A stretch of 34,288 nt of DNA from JBPBQZ01 sp050955105 (GTDB taxonomy: Bacteria; Pseudomonadota; Gammaproteobacteria; Burkholderiales; Burkholderiaceae), in assembly GCA_050955105.1 (NCBI GenBank), contig JBPBQZ010000019.1:1-34288 (forward strand). The letters run 5' to 3'. Every line of letters starts with the position of its first letter. Within the stretch, counting starts at the first letter, position 1. Shown here in pieces: positions 1 to 7,893 of this stretch. The notes under the pieces were generated by a model. It was not told where the DNA came from, ran no database searches, and saw nothing but the letters and a program-made list of their open reading frames with translations. Both the position numbers and the translations under genes were made by a program.

Positions 1-366
1 AAAACTATTCTTAAACGTCGCATGACTGGAACGCATCTGTACGGCCATTTGCTGCGTATTCGATAGCCCAGACAACTATGCAGCGGCGTAGCGCACCGCC
101 GCGTACGTGCGCAAGGCCACGCCCAGCCCGCGATACGCAAACAAAAATGACAAGTAAAGCCGCTCAATAATCCGCTTTATCCGAAACGTTCCATATCTGA
201 ACGCGGCACGCCGTGACTAAGTTAAACGTGCGATTGACCTCTCGCTTCACGCGAATCGATCCCAGTAAAAACTGCCCTGTCATTTATTTCGTCATACGAA
301 ACGTACCCATTATTTACGTGTGTTAGGTCGCTTAATTGATGCTATTCGCGCTGTATGGTGGGAAAT

Positions 367-381
367 GCCACGGTCCGTGGC
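367..381. repeat. 15-bp perfect inverted repeat (possible operator)
   Basis: GCCACGG, one central T, then CCGTGGC: a perfect 7-bp inverted repeat. It lies in a gene-free stretch and is the size of a dimeric regulator site, but no promoter could be matched to it. Confidence 0.4.
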
Positions 382-453
382 TCTCCGCATTTATTTTGAT
401 AACGCGAACTCTTGAATATCTCCCGTGTGCCAAATAACACAGATACGTGTCGC

Positions 454-467
454 AACGCACGTGCGTT
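454..467. repeat. 14-bp perfect palindrome (possible operator)
   Basis: AACGCAC directly followed by its complement GTGCGTT. It lies 72 bp from the previous inverted repeat, in the same gene-free stretch. Confidence 0.4.
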
Positions 468-769
468 CGTTTTTGCGTCGGCAATTACGGGTGGTTACGT
501 TTTATAAGCACGCTGACTTGTTTATGTACGAAGACGCACAAATGCATATCCCGCCGCATGGCCATGCGCCCACCCATTTGATTCGTAGTCCAAAGTTTAT
601 TGAGAACGTCAGATGCCAGAAAGGCAACTGTTAGAAAAGAAGGATAGGATCGCGAGACATGAAGAGCACGCAAACGCGCGCCAACCGGCGGCAGCACAGC
701 CGCAAAGCGACCAACAGAACAGGCAGCAACAACTACTGCGCAACGCGGGCGAGCTGCCCTGCGCTGCGA

Positions 770-2191
770 TTACATCACGCGCAAGCCGTCAATCTCGGGT
801 TCATCCTGACCAATCGATCCAGGACCTGAAAACTGCAGATCAGCTCTAGCGAGCCGTTCTTCCCGATTACGTAGGCCATGCGAAAGCATCAGCCGATAGA
901 GCGTAGTCCGTGAAATACCTAGCTCCTGGGCAGCTTCATTCAGACGATTGCGATGGCGGCGCAAGGCACGTTCGATCACTTCGCGCTCAGCAGCTTCACG
1001 CGCGTCGATCAAGGTAATACCGGGCATGGCCACGTACTGCTCAAGTTCGAGATCAGTCGGCGTAATCAGATTTTCCTCAGTCATCACAATGGCACGCCGT
1101 ACGCGGTTAATCATTTCCCGCACATTACCGGGCCAGTGATAGCTGTACATGGCCTTCACGGCCGCCGCTGAAAACCCGCGAATACGCCGCCTGCTTTCCG
1201 TGCGAAAACGTTCTAATACGTGATACGCGAGAATCTCGATGTCGCTGCCACGCAGTCGCAGCGGGGGCTCTTCCAGACGCAGCACGCAAAGGCGATGATA
1301 AAGGTCGGCGCGGAAGGTACCGGCTTTCACCGAGTCCTCCAGGTTGTGATGAGTCGCCGAGATGATTCGCGTCTCGATAGCGATCGGCTCAGTGCTGCCC
1401 AGCCGCTGAATCTTGCGCTCTTGAAGGAATCTCAACAGCGACGCCTGACTTTCCAACGGCAGATCGCCGATTTCGTCCAGAAATAAAGTTCCGCCCGTTG
1501 CCGCCTCGATATAACCGATCTTGCGAGCATGAGCGCCGGTAAACGCGCCGCGCTCATATCCATATAACTCGGACTGAACCAGATGATGAGGAATCGCACC
1601 GCAGTTGATCGCCACGAACGGCCCATCGCGTCGTAAAGAATGATTATGGATTTCGCGCGCCGTCAATTCCTTACCGGTTCCCGACTCACCATAGATTAGC
1701 ACCGGCGCATCGCTGTGAGCGACTTTGTCAATGGACTTGAACAACTGCTGCATCGCTTCGCAATTGCCAATCATCTCGGTCTTCGCAAACACCGCCGGCT
1801 CTGCACCTTCCAACTGTGCCATGCCGTGCGCGTGTCCGATTGCATCGAGTAAGCGCTCTGCCTCCGATGGCACCGTGACAAAATCAAAAAAGTAATTGCG
1901 GATCGCCCGCCGCATCGCCAGGTCGGTCAATTGATGTTCGAATAAACTGCCGACCCAGTTCATCTGACGTGCCATCAGGCACACCTCGAACTCGTCGATT
2001 TCAATTGCCGAATAGCCGCTGCTGAAGTCGAACAGTCCCGCAGTGGGACCGTCCTCCGCCAGACATCGTTCAGCCTCGCCGACGCAATCGACAGTTGTCA
2101 CATCCCATCCCCGACTCGGCAATAGCTGCAGTAGCCGTCGGTCAGGTGCACGCGATATATAAAGGAGCCGTCGCCATAACTCGCGATTCAT
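770..2191 (-). CDS. Sigma-54-dependent activator, VpsR-like, Fis-type HTH
   Basis: 473-residue bacterial enhancer-binding protein that should remodel RNA polymerase-sigma-54 by ATP hydrolysis. Residues ~1-125 form a divergent receiver-like domain. Its best candidate acceptor is the Asp in LFDFSS (~55), and the usual acidic pocket is not obvious. The AAA+ core has Walker A GESGTGKE (168-175), the sigma-54 contact loop GAFTGA (215-220) and Walker B GGTLFLDEIG (233-242). FRADLYHRL (293-301) carries the likely arginine-finger region. A Fis-type helix-turn-helix lies at ~415-440. The ATG at 2191 is preferred over a GTG at 2236 because GAGGG lies just upstream of it. The receiver/AAA+/Fis layout and the receiver sequence resemble VpsR/BerB-type exopolysaccharide regulators, several of which bind c-di-GMP. 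That role is inference: no polysaccharide or sigma-54 target gene is in view. The AAA+ family call is secure. Confidence 0.93.
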   Translation of the reverse strand: MNRELWRRLLYISRAPDRRLLQLLPSRGWDVTTVDCVGEAERCLAEDGPTAGLFDFSSGYSAIEIDEFEVCLMARQMNWVGSLFEHQLTDLAMRRAIRNYFFDFVTVPSEAERLLDAIGHAHGMAQLEGAEPAVFAKTEMIGNCEAMQQLFKSIDKVAHSDAPVLIYGESGTGKELTAREIHNHSLRRDGPFVAINCGAIPHHLVQSELYGYERGAFTGAHARKIGYIEAATGGTLFLDEIGDLPLESQASLLRFLQERKIQRLGSTEPIAIETRIISATHHNLEDSVKAGTFRADLYHRLCVLRLEEPPLRLRGSDIEILAYHVLERFRTESRRRIRGFSAAAVKAMYSYHWPGNVREMINRVRRAIVMTEENLITPTDLELEQYVAMPGITLIDAREAAEREVIERALRRHRNRLNEAAQELGISRTTLYRLMLSHGLRNREERLARADLQFSGPGSIGQDEPEIDGLRVM

Positions 2192-2470
2192 GGAATTGCC
2201 CTCTTGTTTGCTTGAAAGCCGCCCTCTGGTCCGCACGATGAACCGGCAGACTGCACTAGTGAGGACGGCTCCGCGGACTGACGTTCTAGGGTGAACGCCG
2301 GTTACGCGTTGGCCGGTTCAATAGCGGCCTTAACTTGCGGTCACAATGGATTCCGCAACGCGACGGTATGTGCGTCGCGATACAAAAGGTATATCCCTTG
2401 GCCACAACCATATTACCCGCGCAAGCGATTCCTGTGCAATGCCGCTCGCATCGTCCACTTACCGCTTTAA

Positions 2471-2503
2471 GCGCGGAATTTATGCGTTCTTTCCGCGCAT
2501 AAA
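2471..2503. repeat. Two overlapping, mutually exclusive inverted repeats
   Basis: Stem A pairs GCGCGGAA (2471-2478) with TTCCGCGC (2491-2498). Stem B pairs TTTATGCG (2479-2486) with CGCATAAA (2496-2503). Both are perfect 8-bp stems and share bases 2496-2498, so an RNA cannot form both fully at once. The arrangement resembles a two-state RNA switch or nested operator, but no function is known. Confidence 0.45.
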
Positions 2504-2608
2504 CAAGTAGTGACGCGTGAATCGCTCCAAATCGCGTCCGATAATAATGACGGCGTCGCTGCAGCGCGGAGTGCGCGAGTCGTCGTTTGTAAGCGTCTGT
2601 ATCGGCTT

Positions 2609-2635
2609 GAAATGGCCGCGCGCCATTTCCCTTTT
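2609..2635 (+). terminator. Possible intrinsic terminator in gene-free stretch
   Basis: Perfect 8-bp stem GAAATGGC/GCCATTTC with loop CGCGC, followed by CC and four Ts. The T run is short and there is no gene upstream on this strand, so it would only make sense as the end of a small RNA or leader. Confidence 0.35.
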
Positions 2636-3037
2636 CGCAGAACCAAATAATCGTCTTGCGCGGCAGGCTACGCGGCTGATTTAGCCGGTTGCTTATGGGC
2701 CTCCGTCGATTTCTCGACGTTACCTATCGAAACATAAGACTGGTGTCGGCAACACATGCCAACACCCACGCTTCGACCGCCCAGGATTGGTTTGCGCGAA
2801 AAAAAGTTTTTCGTCAAGAGGAAATCACAAAAAGCAGTGCAAACTCGTTAAAAAGCCCGTCTGGATGTTGGCTTCCGTACGTAACTTGATTGGTGCGGCG
2901 CGTGAAAGCGTCTTATCTGCTGCGACGGGTCTTAGTGCTTGTCGACTGCTGCATGGGAGGCTAACGGGAGTCGCCATAGTGGGTTCCGTCTTGAGAAAAT
3001 ATGGTCGCCGCGTCCCTCCGCGACCGCCATTAGCGAT

Positions 3038-3066
3038 GGATTTTGCCCAGTAGCCTCTGCTATAAT
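3038..3066 (+). promoter_or_regulatory. tRNA-Pro promoter, consensus -10
   Basis: A perfect TATAAT (3061-3066) lies 10 bases before the mature tRNA 5' end. The -35 region (3038-3043 at 17-bp spacing) is weak. The GC-rich stretch after the -10 box is of the kind found at stable-RNA promoters under ppGpp/DksA control. The 15 bases 3061-3075 recur exactly upstream of tRNA-Val. Confidence 0.7.
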
Positions 3067-3076
3067 CGCGGTCTTT

Positions 3077-3153
<77 letters not shown>

Positions 3154-3160
3154 GAAATTA

Positions 3161-3194
3161 ATGGGTTACTGACTCACGTCCGTAACCCATTTTT
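3161..3194 (+). terminator. Intrinsic terminator of tRNA-Pro
   Basis: Perfect 9-bp stem ATGGGTTAC (3161-3169) with GTAACCCAT (3182-3190), 12-nt loop, then a T run. It starts 7 bases after the tRNA CCA end. Confidence 0.75.
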
Positions 3195-3231
3195 AATTTG
3201 GAATTGGTGTATTGCGCCACGACGTTTGGCC

Positions 3232-3265
3232 AAAAAAATCCGCCGGCTTCTCGCGGACGGATTTT
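3232..3265 (-). terminator. Intrinsic terminator of the merR end of the pheST-ihfA block
   Basis: Read on the minus strand, AAAATCCG (3265-3258) pairs with CGGATTTT (3242-3235) and is followed by further Ts to 3232, giving a seven-base T run. It lies about 50 bases past the merR stop codon. Confidence 0.7.
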
Positions 3266-3318
3266 CATGGCAGGTCAGGTGCTGCGACGGCAATAAGCTT
3301 GAACCGCTGCGTCAATGC

Positions 3319-3720
3319 CTAAGACTTCCCCTCTTCGAGGAATTCGATTACCCCTTCAATCTCGATGCGCAACGCGTCTATGTCCAGAGCACCGGTGGCA
3401 ACGGACGGGGCATCTGCCGAGCCGCTCGACCCTTGTTCGAACGCGTCAGAAGACACTTGCCGGCCGCCCGAGCCTAGTCGGTTGCGCGCGCCGTTGATCG
3501 TAAAACCCTGTTCGTACAGCAAATCGCGAATACGGCGAATCAACAATACTTCGTGGTGCTGATAATAGCGGCGATTGCCGCGCCGCTTCACAGGCTTGAG
3601 CTGCGTGAATTCCTGTTCCCAGTAGCGAAGCACATGAGGCTTGACGCCGCACAGCTCACTGACTTCACCGATTGTGAAGTAGCGCTTCGCCGGTATGGGA
3701 GGAAGTTCTTGCTTGTCCAT
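3319..3720 (-). CDS. MerR-family transcriptional regulator
   Basis: 133-residue DNA-binding protein. The winged helix-turn-helix starts at YFTIGEVSELCGVKPHVLRYWEQEF (from ~14) and continues into the wing RRGNRRYYQHHEVLLI, which places it in the MerR superfamily. The C-terminal third (~85-133) is Ser/Gly/Ala-rich and ends in an acidic helix. It has no cysteine motif for metal binding, so the effector is unknown. It lies 33 bp after ihfA on the same strand, and a MerR-like gene next to ihfA is a widely conserved arrangement in proteobacteria. It is probably the last gene of the pheS-pheT-ihfA transcription unit. Confidence 0.92.
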   Translation of the reverse strand: MDKQELPPIPAKRYFTIGEVSELCGVKPHVLRYWEQEFTQLKPVKRRGNRRYYQHHEVLLIRRIRDLLYEQGFTINGARNRLGSGGRQVSSDAFEQGSSGSADAPSVATGALDIDALRIEIEGVIEFLEEGKS

Positions 3721-3753
3721 CAGCCGATCGTCATCAGTTCAACACCAAGCCGA

Positions 3754-4161
3754 TCAGTAAGACACGTCGTCGGACCCACCGTCAACCAGCAACTTGAGCT
3801 TCTGGCTTGCATGGAAGGTAACGACACGACGCGCAGCAATCGGAATCTCTTCGCCAGTTTTCGGATTGCGTCCGGGTCGCTTCGGCTTGTCACGTAATTG
3901 GAAATTACCGAAACCCGATAGCTTGACGTATTCACCCTCTTCTAACGCATCGCGAATAACGTCGAAAAATGCATCGACCATCTTCTTCGATTCGATTTTA
4001 TTCAGGCCGATATTGTCGAACAGCAGCACCGCCAGCTCGGCTTTTGTCAGCGTCGGTGCTTCACCGGCGTCTGTGATCGACGACGGCTTATCGTCGCGCA
4101 CGAGCATGTCGCGTTGAGCTGAAAGCAGAGCGTCGAAATCACTCGAGTTCATTTCATTCAT
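3754..4161 (-). CDS. ihfA: Integration host factor subunit alpha
   Basis: 135-residue DNA-bending protein that pairs with IhfB and kinks DNA at specific sites. It helps sigma-54 promoters, recombination and nucleoid structure. The HU/IHF fold begins at LTKAELAVLLFDNIGLNK (~38). Next come the core SGFGNFQLRDK and the beta-arm RPGRNPKTGEEIPIAARR, whose Pro intercalates in DNA. The N-terminal ~36 residues, absent from E. coli IHF-alpha, form a polar extension of the kind found in Burkholderia-type proteins. The ATG at 4161 has no clear Shine-Dalgarno: a seven-T run stands where it would be. It follows pheT by 42 bp, as in the conserved pheST-ihfA operon. Confidence 0.96.
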   Translation of the reverse strand: MNEMNSSDFDALLSAQRDMLVRDDKPSSITDAGEAPTLTKAELAVLLFDNIGLNKIESKKMVDAFFDVIRDALEEGEYVKLSGFGNFQLRDKPKRPGRNPKTGEEIPIAARRVVTFHASQKLKLLVDGGSDDVSY

Positions 4162-4164
4162 GGC

Positions 4165-4190
4165 AAAAAAACAGGCGCCCGGAGTGGGCG
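4165..4190 (-). terminator. Weak terminator/attenuator-like hairpin between pheT and ihfA
   Basis: On the minus strand CGCCC (4190-4186), loop ACTCC and GGGCG (4180-4176) form a 5-bp stem. CCTG and seven Ts follow, ending only a few bases before the ihfA start codon. The stem is short, so it may act only partially or not at all. Confidence 0.35.
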
Positions 4191-4203
4191 GATTTCAGGC
4201 ATG

Positions 4204-6642
4204 TCAGCCCTCGCCGCGTAACCGTGCGCCATATACTCGAGCCAAGCGTTGAACGAGTTGGGCGACCGCGAGATCGACCGTTTCGTCCTGCAAGGTTCCG
4301 CCAGTATCTTGCAAGGTAATACGGAACGCAAGGCTTTTTTCGCCGCTCGCCAAGCCCCCGGAAACCCCTGCTGCTGGGCGAAATTCGTCGAATAAGGCGA
4401 TGCGTCGCACCATTGCGCAGGCCGGCTCGGCCCGCGCTGCTTCCAGTTCGTCGAGCAGCGCCTGGACCGCGACGTCCTGCTTCACAACCAAGGCCAGATC
4501 CCGCGTGACGGGCGGAAATTTCGGCACCTCAGCAACCACTGGCAGCGCTTGTGTGGCGATGGCTTGCGCCTCGAGTTCGAACACGATGGGCGCCTGTGGC
4601 AGTTCGTATTTCTGCAACCAGCGCGGATGCAATTCGCCAAGCCAGCCGACCACTTGCCCGTCCAGTTCCACGCGCGCGCAGCGTCCAGGATGCAGGGCAG
4701 GATGCTCCGCCGCGACGAAGCGAGCGATGCGCGGTGCCAACAGCGCTTCCACGTCGGCTTTCACATCGAAGAAATCCACGCGCCGCGCTTTCTCGCCCCA
4801 CTGCGCTTCAAACACGCTGCCATAAGCCAGCGCACCGATCATCAACGGCTGGGCGATGCCCAGCACCGTCGCATCGCTGCCAGCGACGCCGGCGTCGGCA
4901 CGGAACACGCGCCCCACTTCGAAGATCCTGGCGCGCTCGACCTTGCGGTTCGTGTTGTGACGCAGCACCCCGACCAGACTGCCGATCAAACTGGTGCGCA
5001 TGACTGCGAGTTGGCTGGCAATCGGATTCAACAAAGTAAGCGGTGTTGCATTGCCCGAGAAGTCGCGTTCCCATTCGGCATCGACGAACGAAAAATTCAC
5101 GGTCTCGCTGTAGCCGCGCTCGGCCAGGCGGTGACGCAAAGCGTGCACTGGACGAAGCGTTTCCTGCGTGCCGCGCATGGCGCTGCGCAACAGCGGCGGC
5201 TGTGCCGGAATCGCTTCATAACCGCGAATCCGCGCAACCTCCTCGATCAAGTCTTCTTCAATTTCCAGATCGAAGCGATAACTCGGTGGCGTGACCGAAA
5301 ACACCTCGTCGCGCTGCATAAACACAAAGCCCAGTCGCTCGAACACACTTGCGACGTCGGCGGACTGTAGCGGCACGCCGATGACGCGCGCAGCGCGTGC
5401 CACGCGCATCGTCACCGGGTTGCGCTCAGGCAAACGCAAGATATGGTCGTCGACCGGACCGGCCTGGCCGCCGCAAATCTCGAGGATCAATTGCGTCAAG
5501 CGCTCGAGATGCTCGACGGTGGTTGAATAATCGACGCCGCGTTCAAAACGGTGACCCGCATCGGTAGAAAAATTGAACCGACGCGAGCGTCCACGGATGC
5601 TGTCAGGCCACCAGAACGCTGCTTCCAGATAGATATTCCGCGTATCGAGCGTGACCGCAGTGCTGTCGCCGCCCATGATGCCCGCAAGACTTTCGACGCC
5701 ATTCGCCGCGGCGATCACGCCCACCGTCGCATCCAGCTCGACGGTGTTGCCGTTTAGCAATTTCAGGCTTTCGCCGTCTCGCGCCCAACGTACTTCCACC
5801 GGGCCGCTGATCTTGTCCAGGTCGAAGACGTGCGTCGGCCGACCCAACTCGAGCATCAGGTAATTCGAGATGTCGACCAGCGCGGAGATGCTGCGCTGTC
5901 CGGCACGCTCAAGACGCCTGACCATCCATGCCGGGGTCGTTGCGCGCGCATCCACGCCACGTACGACGCGGCCTGAAAAGCGGCCGCACAGATCGTCGTT
6001 CAGAACCTTGACCGGCAGCACTTCGTCGAGCGTCACTGGCGTCGCGGTAAAAACCGGTGCCCGCAACGGCGCGCCCGTCAGCGCCGCGGTTTCACGAGCG
6101 ATGCCGAGCACCGACAAACAGTCCGCACGATTCGGCGTCAGCTTGACTTCGAAAATGTGATCGTTCAAATCGAGAACTTCGCCGATCGGCGCGCCGACCG
6201 ACGCATCGCTCGACAGAATCAGCAAGCCCGCATCCTCACCAGACACCTGCAATTCACGCGCCGAGCACAACATGCCGGCGCTCTCGACGCCGCGCAGCTT
6301 ACTCAAGCGAATTTCGAAAGGCTCGCCGCCGGGCTGTGCTGCCGGCAAGCGCGCGCCCACCAGCGCACACGGCACCTTGATACCGGGCGCCACGTTCGGC
6401 GCGCCGCAGACGATCGTCAGCGGCGTACCTGTACCGGCGTCAACGCTGCAGACATTCAATCGATCGGCATTCGGATGGCGGCTGACCTCCAGCACCTGGC
6501 CAACCACCACGCCATGCAGCGGCGGCGCCACGGGGCGCAGCGATTCGATCTCGAGACCGGCCATCGTCAAGGTATGCGCCAGCGCTTCGCTGTCGAGCGC
6601 CGGATCGACGAAGCTTCTAAGCCATGATTCCGAAAATTGCAT
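4204..6642 (-). CDS. pheT: Phenylalanyl-tRNA synthetase beta subunit
   Basis: 812-residue large subunit of the (alpha-beta)2 enzyme that charges tRNA-Phe. The length matches bacterial PheT. After an N-terminal segment comes an EMAP/tRNA-binding domain (~40-150, VVGQVLEVSRHPNADRLNVC). The B3/B4 editing domain that hydrolyses mischarged Tyr-tRNA follows, then B5 and the catalytically inactive synthetase-like domain. A C-terminal anticodon-binding FDX-ACB domain (~715-812, VPKFPPVTRDLALVV) ends the protein. It starts 95 bp after the pheS stop. No strong ribosome binding site precedes the ATG at 6642, but the N-terminal sequence MQFSESWLRSFV is typical and supports this start. Confidence 0.98.
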   Translation of the reverse strand: MQFSESWLRSFVDPALDSEALAHTLTMAGLEIESLRPVAPPLHGVVVGQVLEVSRHPNADRLNVCSVDAGTGTPLTIVCGAPNVAPGIKVPCALVGARLPAAQPGGEPFEIRLSKLRGVESAGMLCSARELQVSGEDAGLLILSSDASVGAPIGEVLDLNDHIFEVKLTPNRADCLSVLGIARETAALTGAPLRAPVFTATPVTLDEVLPVKVLNDDLCGRFSGRVVRGVDARATTPAWMVRRLERAGQRSISALVDISNYLMLELGRPTHVFDLDKISGPVEVRWARDGESLKLLNGNTVELDATVGVIAAANGVESLAGIMGGDSTAVTLDTRNIYLEAAFWWPDSIRGRSRRFNFSTDAGHRFERGVDYSTTVEHLERLTQLILEICGGQAGPVDDHILRLPERNPVTMRVARAARVIGVPLQSADVASVFERLGFVFMQRDEVFSVTPPSYRFDLEIEEDLIEEVARIRGYEAIPAQPPLLRSAMRGTQETLRPVHALRHRLAERGYSETVNFSFVDAEWERDFSGNATPLTLLNPIASQLAVMRTSLIGSLVGVLRHNTNRKVERARIFEVGRVFRADAGVAGSDATVLGIAQPLMIGALAYGSVFEAQWGEKARRVDFFDVKADVEALLAPRIARFVAAEHPALHPGRCARVELDGQVVGWLGELHPRWLQKYELPQAPIVFELEAQAIATQALPVVAEVPKFPPVTRDLALVVKQDVAVQALLDELEAARAEPACAMVRRIALFDEFRPAAGVSGGLASGEKSLAFRITLQDTGGTLQDETVDLAVAQLVQRLARVYGARLRGEG

Positions 6643-6737
6643 CGATTTCTATACAGTGAAGTGAAGCACACGAGGTTCCGACCAAACGCCGGAAGCGCAC
6701 AGCCGGGCTGCCCATTGAACGGCGCCGGTCAAACGCC

Positions 6738-7751
6738 TCAGGCGAATTGACCGAGGAAACGCAAATCGCCTTCGAAGAACAGGCGCAGATCGTCGACGCC
6801 ATAACGCAGCATCGTCAGGCGCTCGAGACCGCTGCCAAAAGCAAAGCCCAGATAACGTTCGGGATCGAGCCCCATATTGCGAATCACGACCGGGTGCACC
6901 TGACCGGCGCCCGAGATCTCCAGCCAGCGCCCCGCATTCGGGCCGCTTTCGAATTTCATGTCGATCTCGGCCGATGGCTCGGTGAATGGAAAATAAGACG
7001 GCCGAAAGCGCACGACCAGATCGTCGCGCTCGAAGAATTTCTTGAGAAAGTCCGTGTAGACGCCTTTGAGATCGGCAAAGCTCACGTTCTCGTCGATCCA
7101 CAGGCCTTCGACCTGATTGAACATGGGCGAATGCGTCGCATCGCTATCTACCCGATAGGTGCGGCCCGGCACGATGACCTTGATCGGCGGACGGTTCAGG
7201 CGCGCATAACGCACCTGCATCGGACTGGTATGCGTGCGCAGCAGCAGCGGACGCCCGTCGGCGTCGTCGGCGTTCAGATAAAACGTGTCTTGCATCGAGC
7301 GCGCCGGATGATTTTCCGGGCTGTTCAATGCGGTGAAATTGAACCAGTCGTTTTCGATTTCCGGGCCATCCGCGACATCGAAGCCGATCGAACTGAAGAT
7401 ACGTTCGACGCGCTCGCGCGTGGTCATGACCGGATGCAGGCTACCGGGCAACATGCCGCGGCCGGGCAAGCTGACGTCGATCGCTTCAGCAGCCAGACGC
7501 TCGGCCAGCAATGCATCGGCCAATGCCTGGCGGCGCGCCTGCAGCGCCTCTTCGATACTTCGCTTGGCCGCGTTGACGCGCGCGCCTTCGGCCTTGCGCG
7601 TTTGCGGATCGAGGGCGCCCAGGCCTTTCAGCAGCTCGGTCATGCGCCCCGACTTGCCAAGAAAAACCGCCTTGCGATCTTCGAGCGCCGCCGTGTCCGG
7701 CGCGCTCGCGAAGGCGCTGAGCGCCTCGGCAATTATCTGGTCCAGATCCAT
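6738..7751 (-). CDS. pheS: Phenylalanyl-tRNA synthetase alpha subunit
   Basis: 337-residue catalytic subunit of phenylalanyl-tRNA synthetase (class II). An N-terminal coiled-coil (~1-90) contacts tRNA. The catalytic core holds the motif 2 region YRVDSDATHSPMFNQVEG and motif 3 GSGLERLTMLRYGVDDLR near the C-terminus. The length is close to the usual 327-340. It lies between rplT and pheT as in E. coli. In E. coli the operon is attenuated through a Phe-rich leader peptide; here a terminator-like hairpin is present upstream but no Phe-rich leader reading frame can be seen. Confidence 0.98.
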   Translation of the reverse strand: MDLDQIIAEALSAFASAPDTAALEDRKAVFLGKSGRMTELLKGLGALDPQTRKAEGARVNAAKRSIEEALQARRQALADALLAERLAAEAIDVSLPGRGMLPGSLHPVMTTRERVERIFSSIGFDVADGPEIENDWFNFTALNSPENHPARSMQDTFYLNADDADGRPLLLRTHTSPMQVRYARLNRPPIKVIVPGRTYRVDSDATHSPMFNQVEGLWIDENVSFADLKGVYTDFLKKFFERDDLVVRFRPSYFPFTEPSAEIDMKFESGPNAGRWLEISGAGQVHPVVIRNMGLDPERYLGFAFGSGLERLTMLRYGVDDLRLFFEGDLRFLGQFA

Positions 7752-7767
7752 GAATCCCCGTCCAACA

Positions 7768-7784
7768 CCGGTCGCTGCGACCGG
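7768..7784 (-). promoter_or_regulatory. Leader hairpin just upstream of pheS
   Basis: Perfect 7-bp stem CCGGTCG/CGACCGG with a 3-base loop, 17 bases before the pheS start codon and directly after the terminator-like hairpin at 7792-7818. It could affect translation initiation of pheS. Confidence 0.4.
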
Positions 7785-7791
7785 CCCAATG

Positions 7792-7818
7792 AAAACGGGG
7801 CTCGGTTCGAGCCCCGTT
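7792..7818 (-). terminator. Intrinsic terminator or attenuator between rplT and pheS
   Basis: On the minus strand AACGGGGCTCG pairs perfectly over 11 bp with CGAGCCCCGTT across a 3-base loop and runs into TTTT. It lies 75 bases after the rplT stop and about 40 bases before pheS. It either ends the infC-rpmI-rplT message or attenuates read-through into pheST. Confidence 0.7.
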
Positions 7819-7893
7819 CCTACCGCAATGCCGCCGCGTCAAGCGGCGACGGCTATCGGCCCCACGCTCGCAATCACTCGACGGCGATTGCGC

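Larger units (their letters stand above)
1..769. other. Non-coding stretch with two short palindromes
   Basis: No reading frame here looks like a real gene: the few short open frames have no recognisable motif or good ribosome binding site. Base composition is more AT-rich and mixed than in the neighbouring genes. The stretch holds two perfect short inverted repeats, described separately. It lies beyond the 3' end of the sigma-54 regulator gene, and whatever it might control to the left is outside the window. Confidence 0.6.
2192..3037. other. Long gene-free stretch with several hairpins
   Basis: About 850 bp without a credible coding frame lie between the divergent sigma-54 regulator gene and the tRNA-Pro promoter. 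It holds two overlapping inverted repeats (2471-2503), a terminator-like hairpin (2609-2635), an A/T stem CGAAAAA/TTTTTCG (2797-2813) and a stem GGTCGC/GCGACC (3003-3025) just before the tRNA promoter. No -24/-12 sigma-54 promoter was found. It could carry the regulator's own promoter region and a small RNA, but neither is shown. Confidence 0.55.

Noticed and set aside
425..849. Short open frames in the gene-free left end
   Set aside because: No good ribosome binding site, no family motif, frames overlap on both strands and one runs into the sigma-54 regulator gene.
2689..3053. Two overlapping short plus-strand frames before tRNA-Pro
   Set aside because: Composition is not gene-like and the frames overlap the tRNA promoter region; no motif.
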